64,000 nt of DNA from Paractinoplanes aksuensis (GTDB lineage: Bacteria; Actinomycetota; Actinomycetes; Mycobacteriales; Micromonosporaceae), in NCBI RefSeq assembly GCF_024137025.1, contig NZ_JAMYJR010000050.1, positions 1 through 64,000 of the forward strand. The letters run 5' to 3'. Positions within the stretch are counted from its first letter, which is position 1, and each line of letters opens with the position of its first letter. The notes under the pieces were generated by a model that worked only from the letters and a program-made list of their open reading frames with translations, did not search any database and had not been told where the DNA came from. The position numbers were made by a program, and so were the translations under genes. Positions 21,894-30,732 of the stretch are shown here, one piece after another.

Positions 21894-24554
21894 TCAGGCC
21901 GCGCCGGACGACACGAGGATCCGGGCCAGTTCAGCCCTCGACCGTACGTTGACCTTGGGATAGATCCGGTACAGGTGGGTGCTGACCGTGCGCGGGGAGA
22001 GGAACAGCCGCTCGCCGATCTCGCGGTTGCTCAGGCCGTCGGCGGCCAGCCGGGCGATCTGCTGCTCCTGCGGGGTCAGCGCGTCCAGGGCGTCCATCGG
22101 CCGGCGCCGGGTCTCGCCGGTGGCCCGCAGCTCGGCCCGGGCCCGGTCGGCCCACGGGGTGGCGCCGAGCGTGTCGAACGTGGTGGCGGCCTCGCGCAGC
22201 AGCGGCCGGCTCTCGGTGATCTTGTAGGCGCGGCGCAGGGCCGACCCGTACGTCAGTTGCAAGCGGGCCCGGTCGAACGGCCACGCGGTCAGGTCGTCGG
22301 CCAGCGCCTTCTCGTAGTCGCCGGTGAGCACGGCCCGGGCGTAGCCGTACCCGACCCGCAGGGCCGGCGACTGGCTGCGCTCGGCCACCGGTTCCATAGC
22401 GTCGGCCACCGGCCGCAGCTCCTCCAGCAGCCCGCCGAGCACCGCGGCCTCGGCCAGGTGTCCCAGCAGGTGCAGCTGCTGGTTCGGGAAGTACATCGTG
22501 TCGGCCGGGTCGAACACGCGCATGAACTGCCGGAACGCGTCCTCGGCGTGCCCCTCGGCCAGCGCCGCCAGTCCCCGCGCGCGCTGCACGAGGGCCAGCA
22601 TCGGGAACCGCCGGGCCGCGCTCAGCGCCTGCTCGGCCGCGTCGGCCCGGCGCCGGGCCGAGTCGGTCTCACCGCGCAGCGCCTCGGCCTGGGCCGTGAT
22701 CAGGTGGCCGCCCAGCACCCAGGTCCGCTGGCCGATCTCGGTCGCCAGCGCGATGCTCTCGGCGGCCAGCGGCAGGGCCGAGCGGGTGTCGCCGAGCGAG
22801 GCGTGGGCCGCGGCGGCCGCGCTGAGCGAGACCGACAGCGTGCCGATCCGGCCCTGCCGGCGCAGGTCGGCCACGCTGGACAGACCCAGGGCGGCGGCGA
22901 CGTCGAACGCGCCGACGGCCCAGGCGGCCACGGTCAGGTCGGCCCGCCACGTCGGCGGGATGTCCGTGCGCAGCAACAACTGCCGCAGCCGCTCCACCGC
23001 CGCCGCACCGTGCTCGACCGGTGCGATCTGCCCGAGGATGCCGGTCAGCCGCGGGTCGTCCTCGTCCAGGCCGAGCGCGAGGGTGGCCTCGACGAGCTGG
23101 TCGCGGACGTGCGCGGGCGCGTTGCTGTAGTACACACCGAGCGCGACGTCGCACATGGCTTGAGTCGCGGCCTCGTGGTCGCCGCCCTCGTGCATCGTGC
23201 GGATCATCCCGGCGTAGCTCAGCAGCCGCTCCGGTCCGCTGCTGGCGCCGGGGAAGTAGTGGTCGCGCATGAAGACCACTCGCACCCGGTCGGCCGGGCG
23301 CAGATCCTGGTCGTCGATCTCGGCCAGGATCCGCCGCGCGGTGTCCGGGTCGCCCTGCTCGTGGGCCGCGTGCACGGCCCAGATCTGCCGCCGCGCCCGC
23401 GCCGCCGGATCCTCGCTGAGCTGGACGGCCCGGTTGGCCGCGGCCAGCGCGAAGGCGACCGTGTGCCGTTGCATGGCGTCGGCGGCGACCGCGGTCAGCT
23501 CCCGGGCCAGGGCTTCGTCGCGGCCGGGGACGGCCGACGCCCGGTGCCAGAGCCGCCGGGCCGGGCTGTCCGCCAGCACCGCGGCCAGCGCCTCGTGCAC
23601 CCGGCGGCGGTCGCCCGGGGCCGCCTGCTGGCGCAGGGCCGAGCGCAGCAGGGGGTGCCGGAACCGCACCTCGTACTGCTCGTCGACGGTGACCAGCCGC
23701 GACGTCACCGCGGGCTGGATCGCCTCGGTGGGCACCTCGGCCCCGGTCAGGACGGCCCCGGCGGCCCGGATCTCGTCGAGGTTGCTGCCGTCGTTGAGCG
23801 CGGCGATCAGCAGCAGCTGCCGGGTCAGTGGCGGCAGTTCGGCGACCAGGCCGGCGAAGGTCCGCTCGACCCGGGTGCTCAGCGGCAGCGACGACGGCAG
23901 CAGGGCCGAGCTGCCGGAACGGGCCGCGGCCGAGCCGAGCTCGACCACGCCGAGCGGGTTGCCGGCCGCCTCGTCCAGCACCCGCGCCCGCAGGGGCGGG
24001 ACCAGGCCGGGTGCGGTGCGGTCGAGCAGGGCGCCGGCGTCGGCGTCGGGCAGCGGTTCGAGCCGCAGTTCGGGCAGCCCGGCCGCGGCCAGCCGCAGGT
24101 CGATGTCCTCGCCGTCGCGCACGGCCATGACCAGGGCGATCCGGTCGGACCCGACGCGGCGGCCCAGGAACGTCAGCGTCTCCCAGGTCTCGGCGTCCAG
24201 CCAGTGCGCGTCCTCGACGGCCAGCAGCACCGCCTCGCCCGAATCGCCGAGCAGGCCGAGAACCTCGACGGCACGGCGGTACGGCGACTCGACCGCGGCC
24301 GCCACGGAGCGCACCGGACGGAGCAGTTGGTCCAGGCCGGCGTACGGGATCTCGCCCTCGGCCTGCACCCCGGTGACACTCAGCACGCGCAGGCCGCGTT
24401 CGCGCCCGGCCCGCACCGCGTGCTCGAGCAGAACGGTCTTGCCGATGCCGGCCTCGCCCCGCAGGACGACCGCCGCTCCCTGGCCGTCGACGGCCGCGCC
24501 GATCAGCGCGTCGAGGGCGCTGATCAGCTCGTCCCGCCCGATGATCTCGACCAT
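21894..24554 (-). CDS. LAL-type LuxR regulator with AAA ATPase domain
   Basis: 886 residues. The N-terminal ATPase carries Walker A GEAGIGKT (33-40) and a Walker B-like LLAVEDAHWLDAETW; a long TPR-like middle follows, and a C-terminal LuxR helix-turn-helix reads LTPQEQQIARLAADGLSNRE then FLSPRTVSTHLYRIYPKV. This is the standard MalT/LAL layout, where inducer plus ATP promote oligomerisation and activation. Divergent from a TPR-containing gene and hydrolase, which are the likeliest local targets. The start has GGATGGGGG upstream. Confidence 0.92.
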   Translation of the reverse strand: MVEIIGRDELISALDALIGAAVDGQGAAVVLRGEAGIGKTVLLEHAVRAGRERGLRVLSVTGVQAEGEIPYAGLDQLLRPVRSVAAAVESPYRRAVEVLGLLGDSGEAVLLAVEDAHWLDAETWETLTFLGRRVGSDRIALVMAVRDGEDIDLRLAAAGLPELRLEPLPDADAGALLDRTAPGLVPPLRARVLDEAAGNPLGVVELGSAAARSGSSALLPSSLPLSTRVERTFAGLVAELPPLTRQLLLIAALNDGSNLDEIRAAGAVLTGAEVPTEAIQPAVTSRLVTVDEQYEVRFRHPLLRSALRQQAAPGDRRRVHEALAAVLADSPARRLWHRASAVPGRDEALARELTAVAADAMQRHTVAFALAAANRAVQLSEDPAARARRQIWAVHAAHEQGDPDTARRILAEIDDQDLRPADRVRVVFMRDHYFPGASSGPERLLSYAGMIRTMHEGGDHEAATQAMCDVALGVYYSNAPAHVRDQLVEATLALGLDEDDPRLTGILGQIAPVEHGAAAVERLRQLLLRTDIPPTWRADLTVAAWAVGAFDVAAALGLSSVADLRRQGRIGTLSVSLSAAAAAHASLGDTRSALPLAAESIALATEIGQRTWVLGGHLITAQAEALRGETDSARRRADAAEQALSAARRFPMLALVQRARGLAALAEGHAEDAFRQFMRVFDPADTMYFPNQQLHLLGHLAEAAVLGGLLEELRPVADAMEPVAERSQSPALRVGYGYARAVLTGDYEKALADDLTAWPFDRARLQLTYGSALRRAYKITESRPLLREAATTFDTLGATPWADRARAELRATGETRRRPMDALDALTPQEQQIARLAADGLSNREIGERLFLSPRTVSTHLYRIYPKVNVRSRAELARILVSSGAA

Positions 24555-24659
24555 GCCCCCATCCTGCTACGGCGTTCGGGATGATCATGCGGCAGGCAAT
24601 GCATTCTGCCCGGACGGCCAGTAAACAAATCGTCAACCGGCCGGGGTTACGGTGATCCG

Positions 24660-25376
24660 ATGAGCTTCAGCGACCGGGTGCGCTCGGCCTTCCGGCGGGG
24701 CGAGACCGACGCCGTGGTGGCCATGAGCGAGGCCGAGATCGAACGGGCCCGGGCCGCGGGCGACCCCGCGGGCGAGGTCGAGGCCCGCTACAGCCTGGCC
24801 CGGGTGGCCATCCGCGAGGGCGACCTGACCACCGGCGAGGCCCGGGCCTGGACGGCGCTGGAGGTGGCCGAGCGTTCCGGCGACCGGCGGCTCGAGGAAC
24901 GGCCCCGGCACGTGCTGGCCGCGGTGGCCCGCATGTCGGGCGATCTGACCCGCGCCCGCGACCTCTACCGGGCCAGCATCGCTCTCAACGAGGAGCTCGG
25001 CCAGCCGGTCCAGGTCAACGCCGAATATCACAACCTGGCGTTCGTCGAGCTCAAGCTCGGTCACCTCGACGAGGCCCGCCGCCTGTTCGACGAGAGTCGC
25101 GAGCGAGTGTTCGGCCACGGGTGGAAAGACTTCGTCCCGTACGTGTGCCTGGCCGCGGCCGCGCTCGCGGCGGCCGAGAACGACTTCGCCCGGGCCGCCC
25201 GGCTGGCCGGCGTGACCTACATGGCGTTCGCCGAACTGGGCCAGGTGCCCGACCCCGACGACGCCGCCGACCTGGCCGCCGTGCGGGCTGCGGCCGCCGA
25301 GGCGCTGGGCCCGGCCGCCTTCGCCGCCGAGTACGCGCGAGGTCAGCTCTCCGAGCCCCGGGCCGCCCTCTCATGA
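24660..25376 (+). CDS. TPR-repeat protein
   Basis: 238 residues of tandem helical pairs: ARYSLARVAIREGDLTTGEA, HVLAAVARMSGDLTRARDLY, EYHNLAFVELKLGHLDEARR and a last Ala-rich pair. The pattern fits tetratricopeptide repeats and resembles the middle of the LAL protein encoded opposite, so it may be a detached sensor or partner piece. No DNA-binding or catalytic domain. The stop overlaps the hydrolase start (ATGA), making them coupled. Confidence 0.8.
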   Translation: MSFSDRVRSAFRRGETDAVVAMSEAEIERARAAGDPAGEVEARYSLARVAIREGDLTTGEARAWTALEVAERSGDRRLEERPRHVLAAVARMSGDLTRARDLYRASIALNEELGQPVQVNAEYHNLAFVELKLGHLDEARRLFDESRERVFGHGWKDFVPYVCLAAAALAAAENDFARAARLAGVTYMAFAELGQVPDPDDAADLAAVRAAAAEALGPAAFAAEYARGQLSEPRAALS

Positions 25377-26194
25377 GTTTCGTCTTCCGCGGCACCCGGC
25401 AGGCCTACCACGTGGCCGGCCGGGGGCCGGTGATGATCGCGCACTCCGGCGGCCCCGGCGTCGAGTACTCGTACCTGCGCTCGGAACGCCTCGAGCAGCA
25501 CTTCACGATGGTGTATCTCGAACCCGTGGGTACGGGCGGATCGGGCCCGCTCCCGGCCGGAGCGACCTATGTGGACACGTACGTCGACTTCCTGCAGGCC
25601 ACGGTCGAGCACCTCGGCGAGCAGCGGGTGCACGTACTGGGCCACTCGCACGGCGGGTTCGTGGCGCAGCGGTTCGCCCTGCGCTACCCCGAGCGGACGG
25701 CGGGACTGGCCCTCTACAGCACGTCGCCGACCACCGACGCCGAGTTCTGGGCGGCCGAGCAGGCCGCGGCCGAGGCGTACGTGCGACGGCACTCCGACAT
25801 CCCCGAGGTGGCCGACGTGATGGCGGCGCTGAACGGCTTCGGCGCGGCGACCACCGCCGACGCCAAGTCGGCCGTGCTGCGGGCCGCGCTGCCGGTCTAT
25901 TTCGCCGACTTCTGGGGCCGCCGGGCCGAGTTCGAGCCGCTGCGGCAGGCGATCCGCTCGTGGCTCACCGACTTCGACGACTCGACGATCGACTATCGAC
26001 CCGATCTGCCCGGCATCACGGCCAGGACCGTGATCGTGACCGGCCGCCACGACTTCATCTGCGGCCCGGTCTGGGCCGAGATGCTGCACGCCGGCATCCC
26101 TGACTCCCGGCTCACGATCCTCGAGAACAGCGGCCATTTCGCCCAGATCGAGGAGCCGGACGCGTTCCTGGCGGCGGTGACTCAGCTCCTCTGA
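25373..26194 (+). CDS. Alpha/beta hydrolase, proline-iminopeptidase-like
   Basis: 273 residues. The nucleophile elbow is LGHSHGGFVAQRFAL (GxSxG with Ser in the centre); the oxyanion segment is HSGGPGVEYSY. The acid lies in VIVTGRHDFICGP and the catalytic His in LENSGHFAQIEEP. The HSGGPG loop is the hallmark of proline iminopeptidases and close esterases. Translationally coupled to the TPR protein; probably controlled by the divergent LAL regulator. Substrate is unknown. Confidence 0.88.
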   Translation: MSFVFRGTRQAYHVAGRGPVMIAHSGGPGVEYSYLRSERLEQHFTMVYLEPVGTGGSGPLPAGATYVDTYVDFLQATVEHLGEQRVHVLGHSHGGFVAQRFALRYPERTAGLALYSTSPTTDAEFWAAEQAAAEAYVRRHSDIPEVADVMAALNGFGAATTADAKSAVLRAALPVYFADFWGRRAEFEPLRQAIRSWLTDFDDSTIDYRPDLPGITARTVIVTGRHDFICGPVWAEMLHAGIPDSRLTILENSGHFAQIEEPDAFLAAVTQLL

Positions 26195-26217
26195 ACCGGG
26201 CACGGTAGTTTGCCCAG

Positions 26218-27978
26218 GTGGGGACCGAGGACGAGCTGCGGCTGCTGCGCGCGTACGAGCCGGTCGCGCGGTTCACGCAGGGGGAGTACTTCTTCCCGGT
26301 GTCGGCCGAGCGGTACGTCGACCGGGCCGGGCTGTGGCGGCTGGAGGCCGGGGAGAGCCCGGTCGAGCAGGTCGCGCCGGGCGGGCTGACCCTGGACGGG
26401 CTGGCCGCGGCGGGCGGGGCCGGGCAGGGGCTCCAACTGTCGCTCTCGGGCATCGGCAACGGCCGCGGGCAGCTCGGGGCGGCTCACATCCCGCTGCGGG
26501 AAAGGCCCTCGCACCTGCGGCGGGCCAGCCGGCTGGCCTCGGTCGGGCTCACCGCACGGTTCATCGACACCGCCAACAAGGTCTCGCTGCTGTTCCGGGG
26601 GAGTGTGCCCGGTGGCAGCGCGGCCCGCTCGTGGCTGCTGCAGCGCGACCACCTCGAGCCGGACAAGCCCGTCTATTACGGCCGGGTGCTGCGGGACGAC
26701 CCGTGGATCGTCTGCCAGTACTGGTACTTCTACAGCTTCAACAACTGGCGGTCGGCGTTCGGCGGGGTCAACGAGCACGAGGCCGACTGGGAGCAGGTGA
26801 CCGTCTATCTCGACGGCACCGGCGGCACCGGGACCGACGGGTTGCCCGCGCCGCGCTGGGTGGTCTTCTCGGCCCACGACGAGACCGGGGACGACCTGCG
26901 ACGGCGGTGGGACGACCCGGACCTGGCCCTGGTCGACGGGCGGCACCCGGTGGTCTACGTCGGGGCCGGCTCGCACTCGGGGGCCTACCTGCCGGGGGAC
27001 TACCTGATCACCGTACGGCCGATGCGGTTGCGGGGTCTGGTCGGCGTGCTGCGCTGGTCGGGCCGGTTGTTCGCGCCGTGGGCGACCGAGGGGCAGCAGG
27101 GGGTCGGCATCCCGTACGTCGACTACGCCCGCGGCGACGGCCGGGCGGTCGGTCCGGGGCAGCCCGAGGGGTGGCACGCGGTCGCCATCGACGACGACAC
27201 GCCGTGGGTGCGTGACTTCCGCGGCCTGTGGGGCCGTGACACCCGGGACCGGCTCGGTGGCGAACGGGGCCCGGCCGGTCCCCGCTACGAGCGCGACGGC
27301 ACGGCCCGGCAGTCGTGGGCCGACCCGGTCGGGTGGGCCGGCCTGGCCAAGGTGGCCCCGAACCCCCGGGCCGAGCGGGCGCTGATCGAACGCCGGACGC
27401 GCGAGAACGACGACCGCCTGCAGGCGCTGGACGCCGAGATCGTCGCCCTGCGCCGCGAGTTGTCCCAGGCCGCGGCCGGTCTGCCGGTGGCCTCGCCCGA
27501 GGTACGGGCGCTGCAGCCGCAGGAACGCAAGCTGCTGGGCCTGCGGATGGAACGGACCCGGCTGGCCGACGAACAGGCTCGTACGGCCACGGCCGAGACC
27601 GTGGCCCAGCCCCCGCACGCCCACCTGATGCACCGGCGGCTGCCGATGGACCCGGCGGCCGGGTTCCGGGCCCGGGCCATGTCGTGGTGGGCCGTGCTCA
27701 GCACCCCGCTCATCCTGCTGGCGGTGGGCGCGGCGATCTCGCCGCTGGGCACCGGCGGCCTCGACATCGCGGCCATCTGGCTGCTGGGCCTGCTCTGCGT
27801 GGAGGGGCTGGTTCGCGGCAAGCTGCTGGCCGTGCTGCTGCGGCTGCTGCTGACCGCGGCGGTGCTGGCCCTGCTGTTCGTGCTGTGGTTCGAGGGCCGC
27901 TACGTGCTGGCCTTCGCCATGTTCGCCGCCGCGGCCGGGGTGCTGCTGGTCAACGTGCGCGAGGCCTGGCGCCGCTGA
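26218..27978 (+). CDS. Vps62-related domain membrane protein
   Basis: 586 residues from a GTG. Residues about 10-330 resemble the Vps62-like group: YEPVARFTQGEYFFPV at the start, WYFYSFNNWRSAFGGVNEHE then ADWEQVTVYLD, and VVYVGAGSHSGAYLPGDY. A charged coiled-coil segment follows (about 380-450). The C-terminal 100 residues form four membrane helices (LSTPLILLAVGAAI, IAAIWLLGLLCVEGLV, a third near LLRLLLTAAVLALLFVLW and a last one). No signal peptide, so the Vps62 part probably faces the cytoplasm. No biochemical function known in bacteria. It stands alone between the hydrolase and the convergent GGDEF/EAL gene. Confidence 0.7.
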   Translation: MGTEDELRLLRAYEPVARFTQGEYFFPVSAERYVDRAGLWRLEAGESPVEQVAPGGLTLDGLAAAGGAGQGLQLSLSGIGNGRGQLGAAHIPLRERPSHLRRASRLASVGLTARFIDTANKVSLLFRGSVPGGSAARSWLLQRDHLEPDKPVYYGRVLRDDPWIVCQYWYFYSFNNWRSAFGGVNEHEADWEQVTVYLDGTGGTGTDGLPAPRWVVFSAHDETGDDLRRRWDDPDLALVDGRHPVVYVGAGSHSGAYLPGDYLITVRPMRLRGLVGVLRWSGRLFAPWATEGQQGVGIPYVDYARGDGRAVGPGQPEGWHAVAIDDDTPWVRDFRGLWGRDTRDRLGGERGPAGPRYERDGTARQSWADPVGWAGLAKVAPNPRAERALIERRTRENDDRLQALDAEIVALRRELSQAAAGLPVASPEVRALQPQERKLLGLRMERTRLADEQARTATAETVAQPPHAHLMHRRLPMDPAAGFRARAMSWWAVLSTPLILLAVGAAISPLGTGGLDIAAIWLLGLLCVEGLVRGKLLAVLLRLLLTAAVLALLFVLWFEGRYVLAFAMFAAAAGVLLVNVREAWRR

Positions 27979-27991
27979 CCGGCCTCACGTT

Positions 27992-28037
27992 CGCTCGGTG
28001 TCGTGGCTGCTGGCTTCATCGCCGCTCGGTGTCGTGG
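27992..28037 (-). repeat. 15-bp direct repeat at the 3' end of the GGDEF/EAL gene
   Basis: CGCTCGGTGTCGTGG occurs at 27992-28006 and again at 28023-28037. The second copy encodes the final residues of the gene at 28016; the first lies just beyond the stop. The arrangement is like the duplicated gntR 3' end at 11533. Confidence 0.6.
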
Positions 28038-30562
28038 TGCTGGTCGAGGAGGGCCTCCAGGCGTTCGGCGGGCATCGGGCGGCCGAGTAGGTTGCCCTGG
28101 CCGAGGCGGCAGCCCGCGCTCTGGGCGGCGTCGAGGTCGGCGCCGTCCTCCAGCCCCTGGGCGACCACCTCGAGACCGAGGCGCTTGCCCAGAGTCACGG
28201 CCACGTCCATCACCGCGCCGGGCTGGCGGAAGGACAGGGCCGGGTCGAACACCTCACGGTCGATTTTGAGCTGGTCGATCGGGAGGATCCGCAAGCGGCT
28301 GAGGGTGGTCGGGCCGGTGCCGAAGTTGTCGACGGCGGCCCGCACCCCTTGCGCGCGCAACCGCCCCAGCGCCGCCGAGAGGTCCTCGACCGGCGGCTGA
28401 TGGGCCTCATCGCGTACGTCGGAAAGGTGTTGCTCGGCGATCTCGAGCACCAGGGCCGAATGGGGCAGGTCGTGTTCCTCCAGGGCGGTCTGGAGCCCGG
28501 CCTGGAAAGCCGGGTCGACCAGTTCCCGCGGCCGGATGTTGACCGCCAGCCACAGCTCGCCGTGCTGCCGCCGCCAGCCCGCGAGCAGACGGCACGCCCG
28601 CCGGAGCACGCCGTTCCCGAGCTGGGTCAGCAACCCCAGGCCCTCGGCGAGGGTGAGCAGTTCCTCGACCGGCACCAGCCCCAGGGCCGGATGACGCCAT
28701 TCCGGCACCGCCTCGACCCCGGCCGGGCGGCGGCTCGGCAGCTCGACGATCGGCTGGTAGCTCAGGTCGATCTCGCCCCGTTCGAGGGCGCCCGGCAGAT
28801 CCTGCTCCAAGGTCGAGCGCCGCAGCAGCCGGGTCTCCATCTCGGTCTCGTACCATTCGATCGCACCCGGCGGGCCCGAGCGCACTGACCGCAGCGCCAG
28901 CGAGGCCCGGCGGATCACCTCGTCGGTGCCGTTCTCGGCGGTCAGGTCGGCCAGCCCGGCCCAGGCCGAGAGGTGGGCGACCGTACGGCCCGCCATGTAC
29001 GGCGCCGACAGCGCGTTCACGAGCTGGGCGGCCATGAGCTGGGCCCGGATCGCGCCGCAGTGGGTCAGCACCGCGAACCGGGTCTCGGTCAGCCGGGCCG
29101 GCACGTCGGCGTCGCCGACCCGCGAGCGCAGCCGCCGGGCCGCCTCGACCAGCACCACCTCGGCCAGGTCGCGCCCGTGGACGTCGCCGACCGCGGTCAG
29201 CCCGCCCAGCTCGACCACGATCATCGCGGCCGCGTCCGGGATCAGGTCGGCCGCGCGCAGCAGCCCCTCCCAGTTGGCCAGGCCGGTCTGCGGGTCGAGG
29301 TGGGTGACCTGGCTCAGCGCCTGCTCGAGATCGTGCGTGTTGGTGACGTCGCGGATGTGCACGACCAGCGTGTAGCCGGGCTCGGCCGGGTCGGCGCCGG
29401 TCGTGGTCCACTCGGTCTCGCGCCACCGCCCGAAACCGTCGCGCAGCCGTACGGTCAGGGCCGTGGCCCGGGGCTGGGCCATCCGCTCGGTCAGGTAGGC
29501 GTGCACGGCCTCGACCTGCTCGGGATGCACGAGCATCGACACCGTGCGACCCAGCACCTCTTGATCGGACAGCCCGAACTGCCGCGCGGCCGCGGGTGAC
29601 TGCCAGCGCACGGCCAAGTTGGCGTCCAGGATCATGGCCACCTCGGTCGAGCCGAACATCAGGCTGCGCAGCCGGTTGCCCTGGTCGGTCAGGTGCCCGG
29701 CCTGCCGCCGCAGCACGGTCGCCGACACCCACTCGCGGACGGCCACGGCCGTGAGCGCGACGGCGCCCAGCATGATCGAGAGGGAGTCGACCCGGCCGCC
29801 GCTGATCAGGTGATAGATGGTGGCCAGCGCGCCGCCGAGGATCAGCAGACCCAGCAGCGGGAAGCTCGCGGACGACTCGCTGCCGGGTGGCGGCACCGGA
29901 CGGGTTTCGGGGGCCAGCCGCACCGAGCCGTACCAGAGCCCGCCCGCGGCCACGATGATCGCGCCCGCCGCGGCCAGCCCGGCGATGACCGCGTTGGCCT
30001 GACCTGGGAAGTCGCGCGCGATGACCAGCGCGGTGAGCCCGGTCAACGAGAACGCGGCCGCGGTGCCGCACCACTGCAGGGCAGCCCGGTGGCGCAGGGC
30101 GTGCACGCCGGTGACCGCGGCCACGGCGATGGCGCCGCCGCCGAAGACCAGCGCGGTGATCGACGCGCCCCGCCGCTCACCGAAGGCGAAGAGCAGCAGC
30201 CAGCCGACGTACATGATGCTGGCCCAGACGCCCAGGGTGTCGAGCCCGACCCGCAGCCGGGCCAGCGCGTCGCGGCGCTGCGGCGGGCGCAGCAGGGCCG
30301 GCAGATAGAGGATCGCCGCCAGGAACACGCAGACCAGCGGGATCTCGGCGGCGAGGGGAACGCCGTCGACCGTCGCTTCCGGCCAGAAGAGCGCGGCCAG
30401 GCCACTGCCGATCCCGGCCAGCGCGGTGATCGCGACGCCACCGGCCAGCGTCAGGGCACGACGGCTCGGCCCGGCCGCCTGTCCTTGCCGGACGGCCCGC
30501 GCCATGAGCACGGCGAATACGCCGGAGCAGCCGGCCAGCAGACCGGCGACCACACCTTCCAT
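28016..30562 (-). CDS. Membrane-bound PAS-GGDEF-EAL protein with degenerate catalytic motifs
   Basis: 848 residues. About ten membrane helices fill the first 290 residues, then a PAS domain (about 300-420; MILDANLAVRWQSPAAARQF), a GGDEF-like domain and an EAL-like domain (about 600-840). The GGDEF signature is replaced by TETRF, so no cyclase activity is expected. In the EAL domain the signature reads EAV, the DDFGTG pair is DNFGTG, and the AEGVE glutamate is a glutamine (AQGLE); QLKIDR is kept. Two metal/catalytic residues are thus lost and the protein is more likely a c-di-GMP receptor or a partner than an enzyme. GTG 30565 is an alternative start. Confidence 0.85.
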   Translation of the reverse strand: MEGVVAGLLAGCSGVFAVLMARAVRQGQAAGPSRRALTLAGGVAITALAGIGSGLAALFWPEATVDGVPLAAEIPLVCVFLAAILYLPALLRPPQRRDALARLRVGLDTLGVWASIMYVGWLLLFAFGERRGASITALVFGGGAIAVAAVTGVHALRHRAALQWCGTAAAFSLTGLTALVIARDFPGQANAVIAGLAAAGAIIVAAGGLWYGSVRLAPETRPVPPPGSESSASFPLLGLLILGGALATIYHLISGGRVDSLSIMLGAVALTAVAVREWVSATVLRRQAGHLTDQGNRLRSLMFGSTEVAMILDANLAVRWQSPAAARQFGLSDQEVLGRTVSMLVHPEQVEAVHAYLTERMAQPRATALTVRLRDGFGRWRETEWTTTGADPAEPGYTLVVHIRDVTNTHDLEQALSQVTHLDPQTGLANWEGLLRAADLIPDAAAMIVVELGGLTAVGDVHGRDLAEVVLVEAARRLRSRVGDADVPARLTETRFAVLTHCGAIRAQLMAAQLVNALSAPYMAGRTVAHLSAWAGLADLTAENGTDEVIRRASLALRSVRSGPPGAIEWYETEMETRLLRRSTLEQDLPGALERGEIDLSYQPIVELPSRRPAGVEAVPEWRHPALGLVPVEELLTLAEGLGLLTQLGNGVLRRACRLLAGWRRQHGELWLAVNIRPRELVDPAFQAGLQTALEEHDLPHSALVLEIAEQHLSDVRDEAHQPPVEDLSAALGRLRAQGVRAAVDNFGTGPTTLSRLRILPIDQLKIDREVFDPALSFRQPGAVMDVAVTLGKRLGLEVVAQGLEDGADLDAAQSAGCRLGQGNLLGRPMPAERLEALLDQHHDTERR

Positions 30563-30732
30563 CACAGACGTCCAGATCGTTCCGAGGGGTGCCTGTTAAA
30601 CGAGCGACCCGCGACCCGGTTACGGGCGCAGCGCCACCGAATGCCGGAGACAGTCTCTCGTGTACGCGGCCTCCTTTCCGCACCGGCTCCGAACCCCGCC
30701 GGCTTTCAAATAGTGAATGTGGATCTCCGGAG

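Noticed and set aside
21975..24584. 869-codon plus-strand frame opposite the LAL regulator
   Set aside because: Mirror frame of a GC-rich gene; the LAL protein on the minus strand has Walker A and a LuxR helix-turn-helix.
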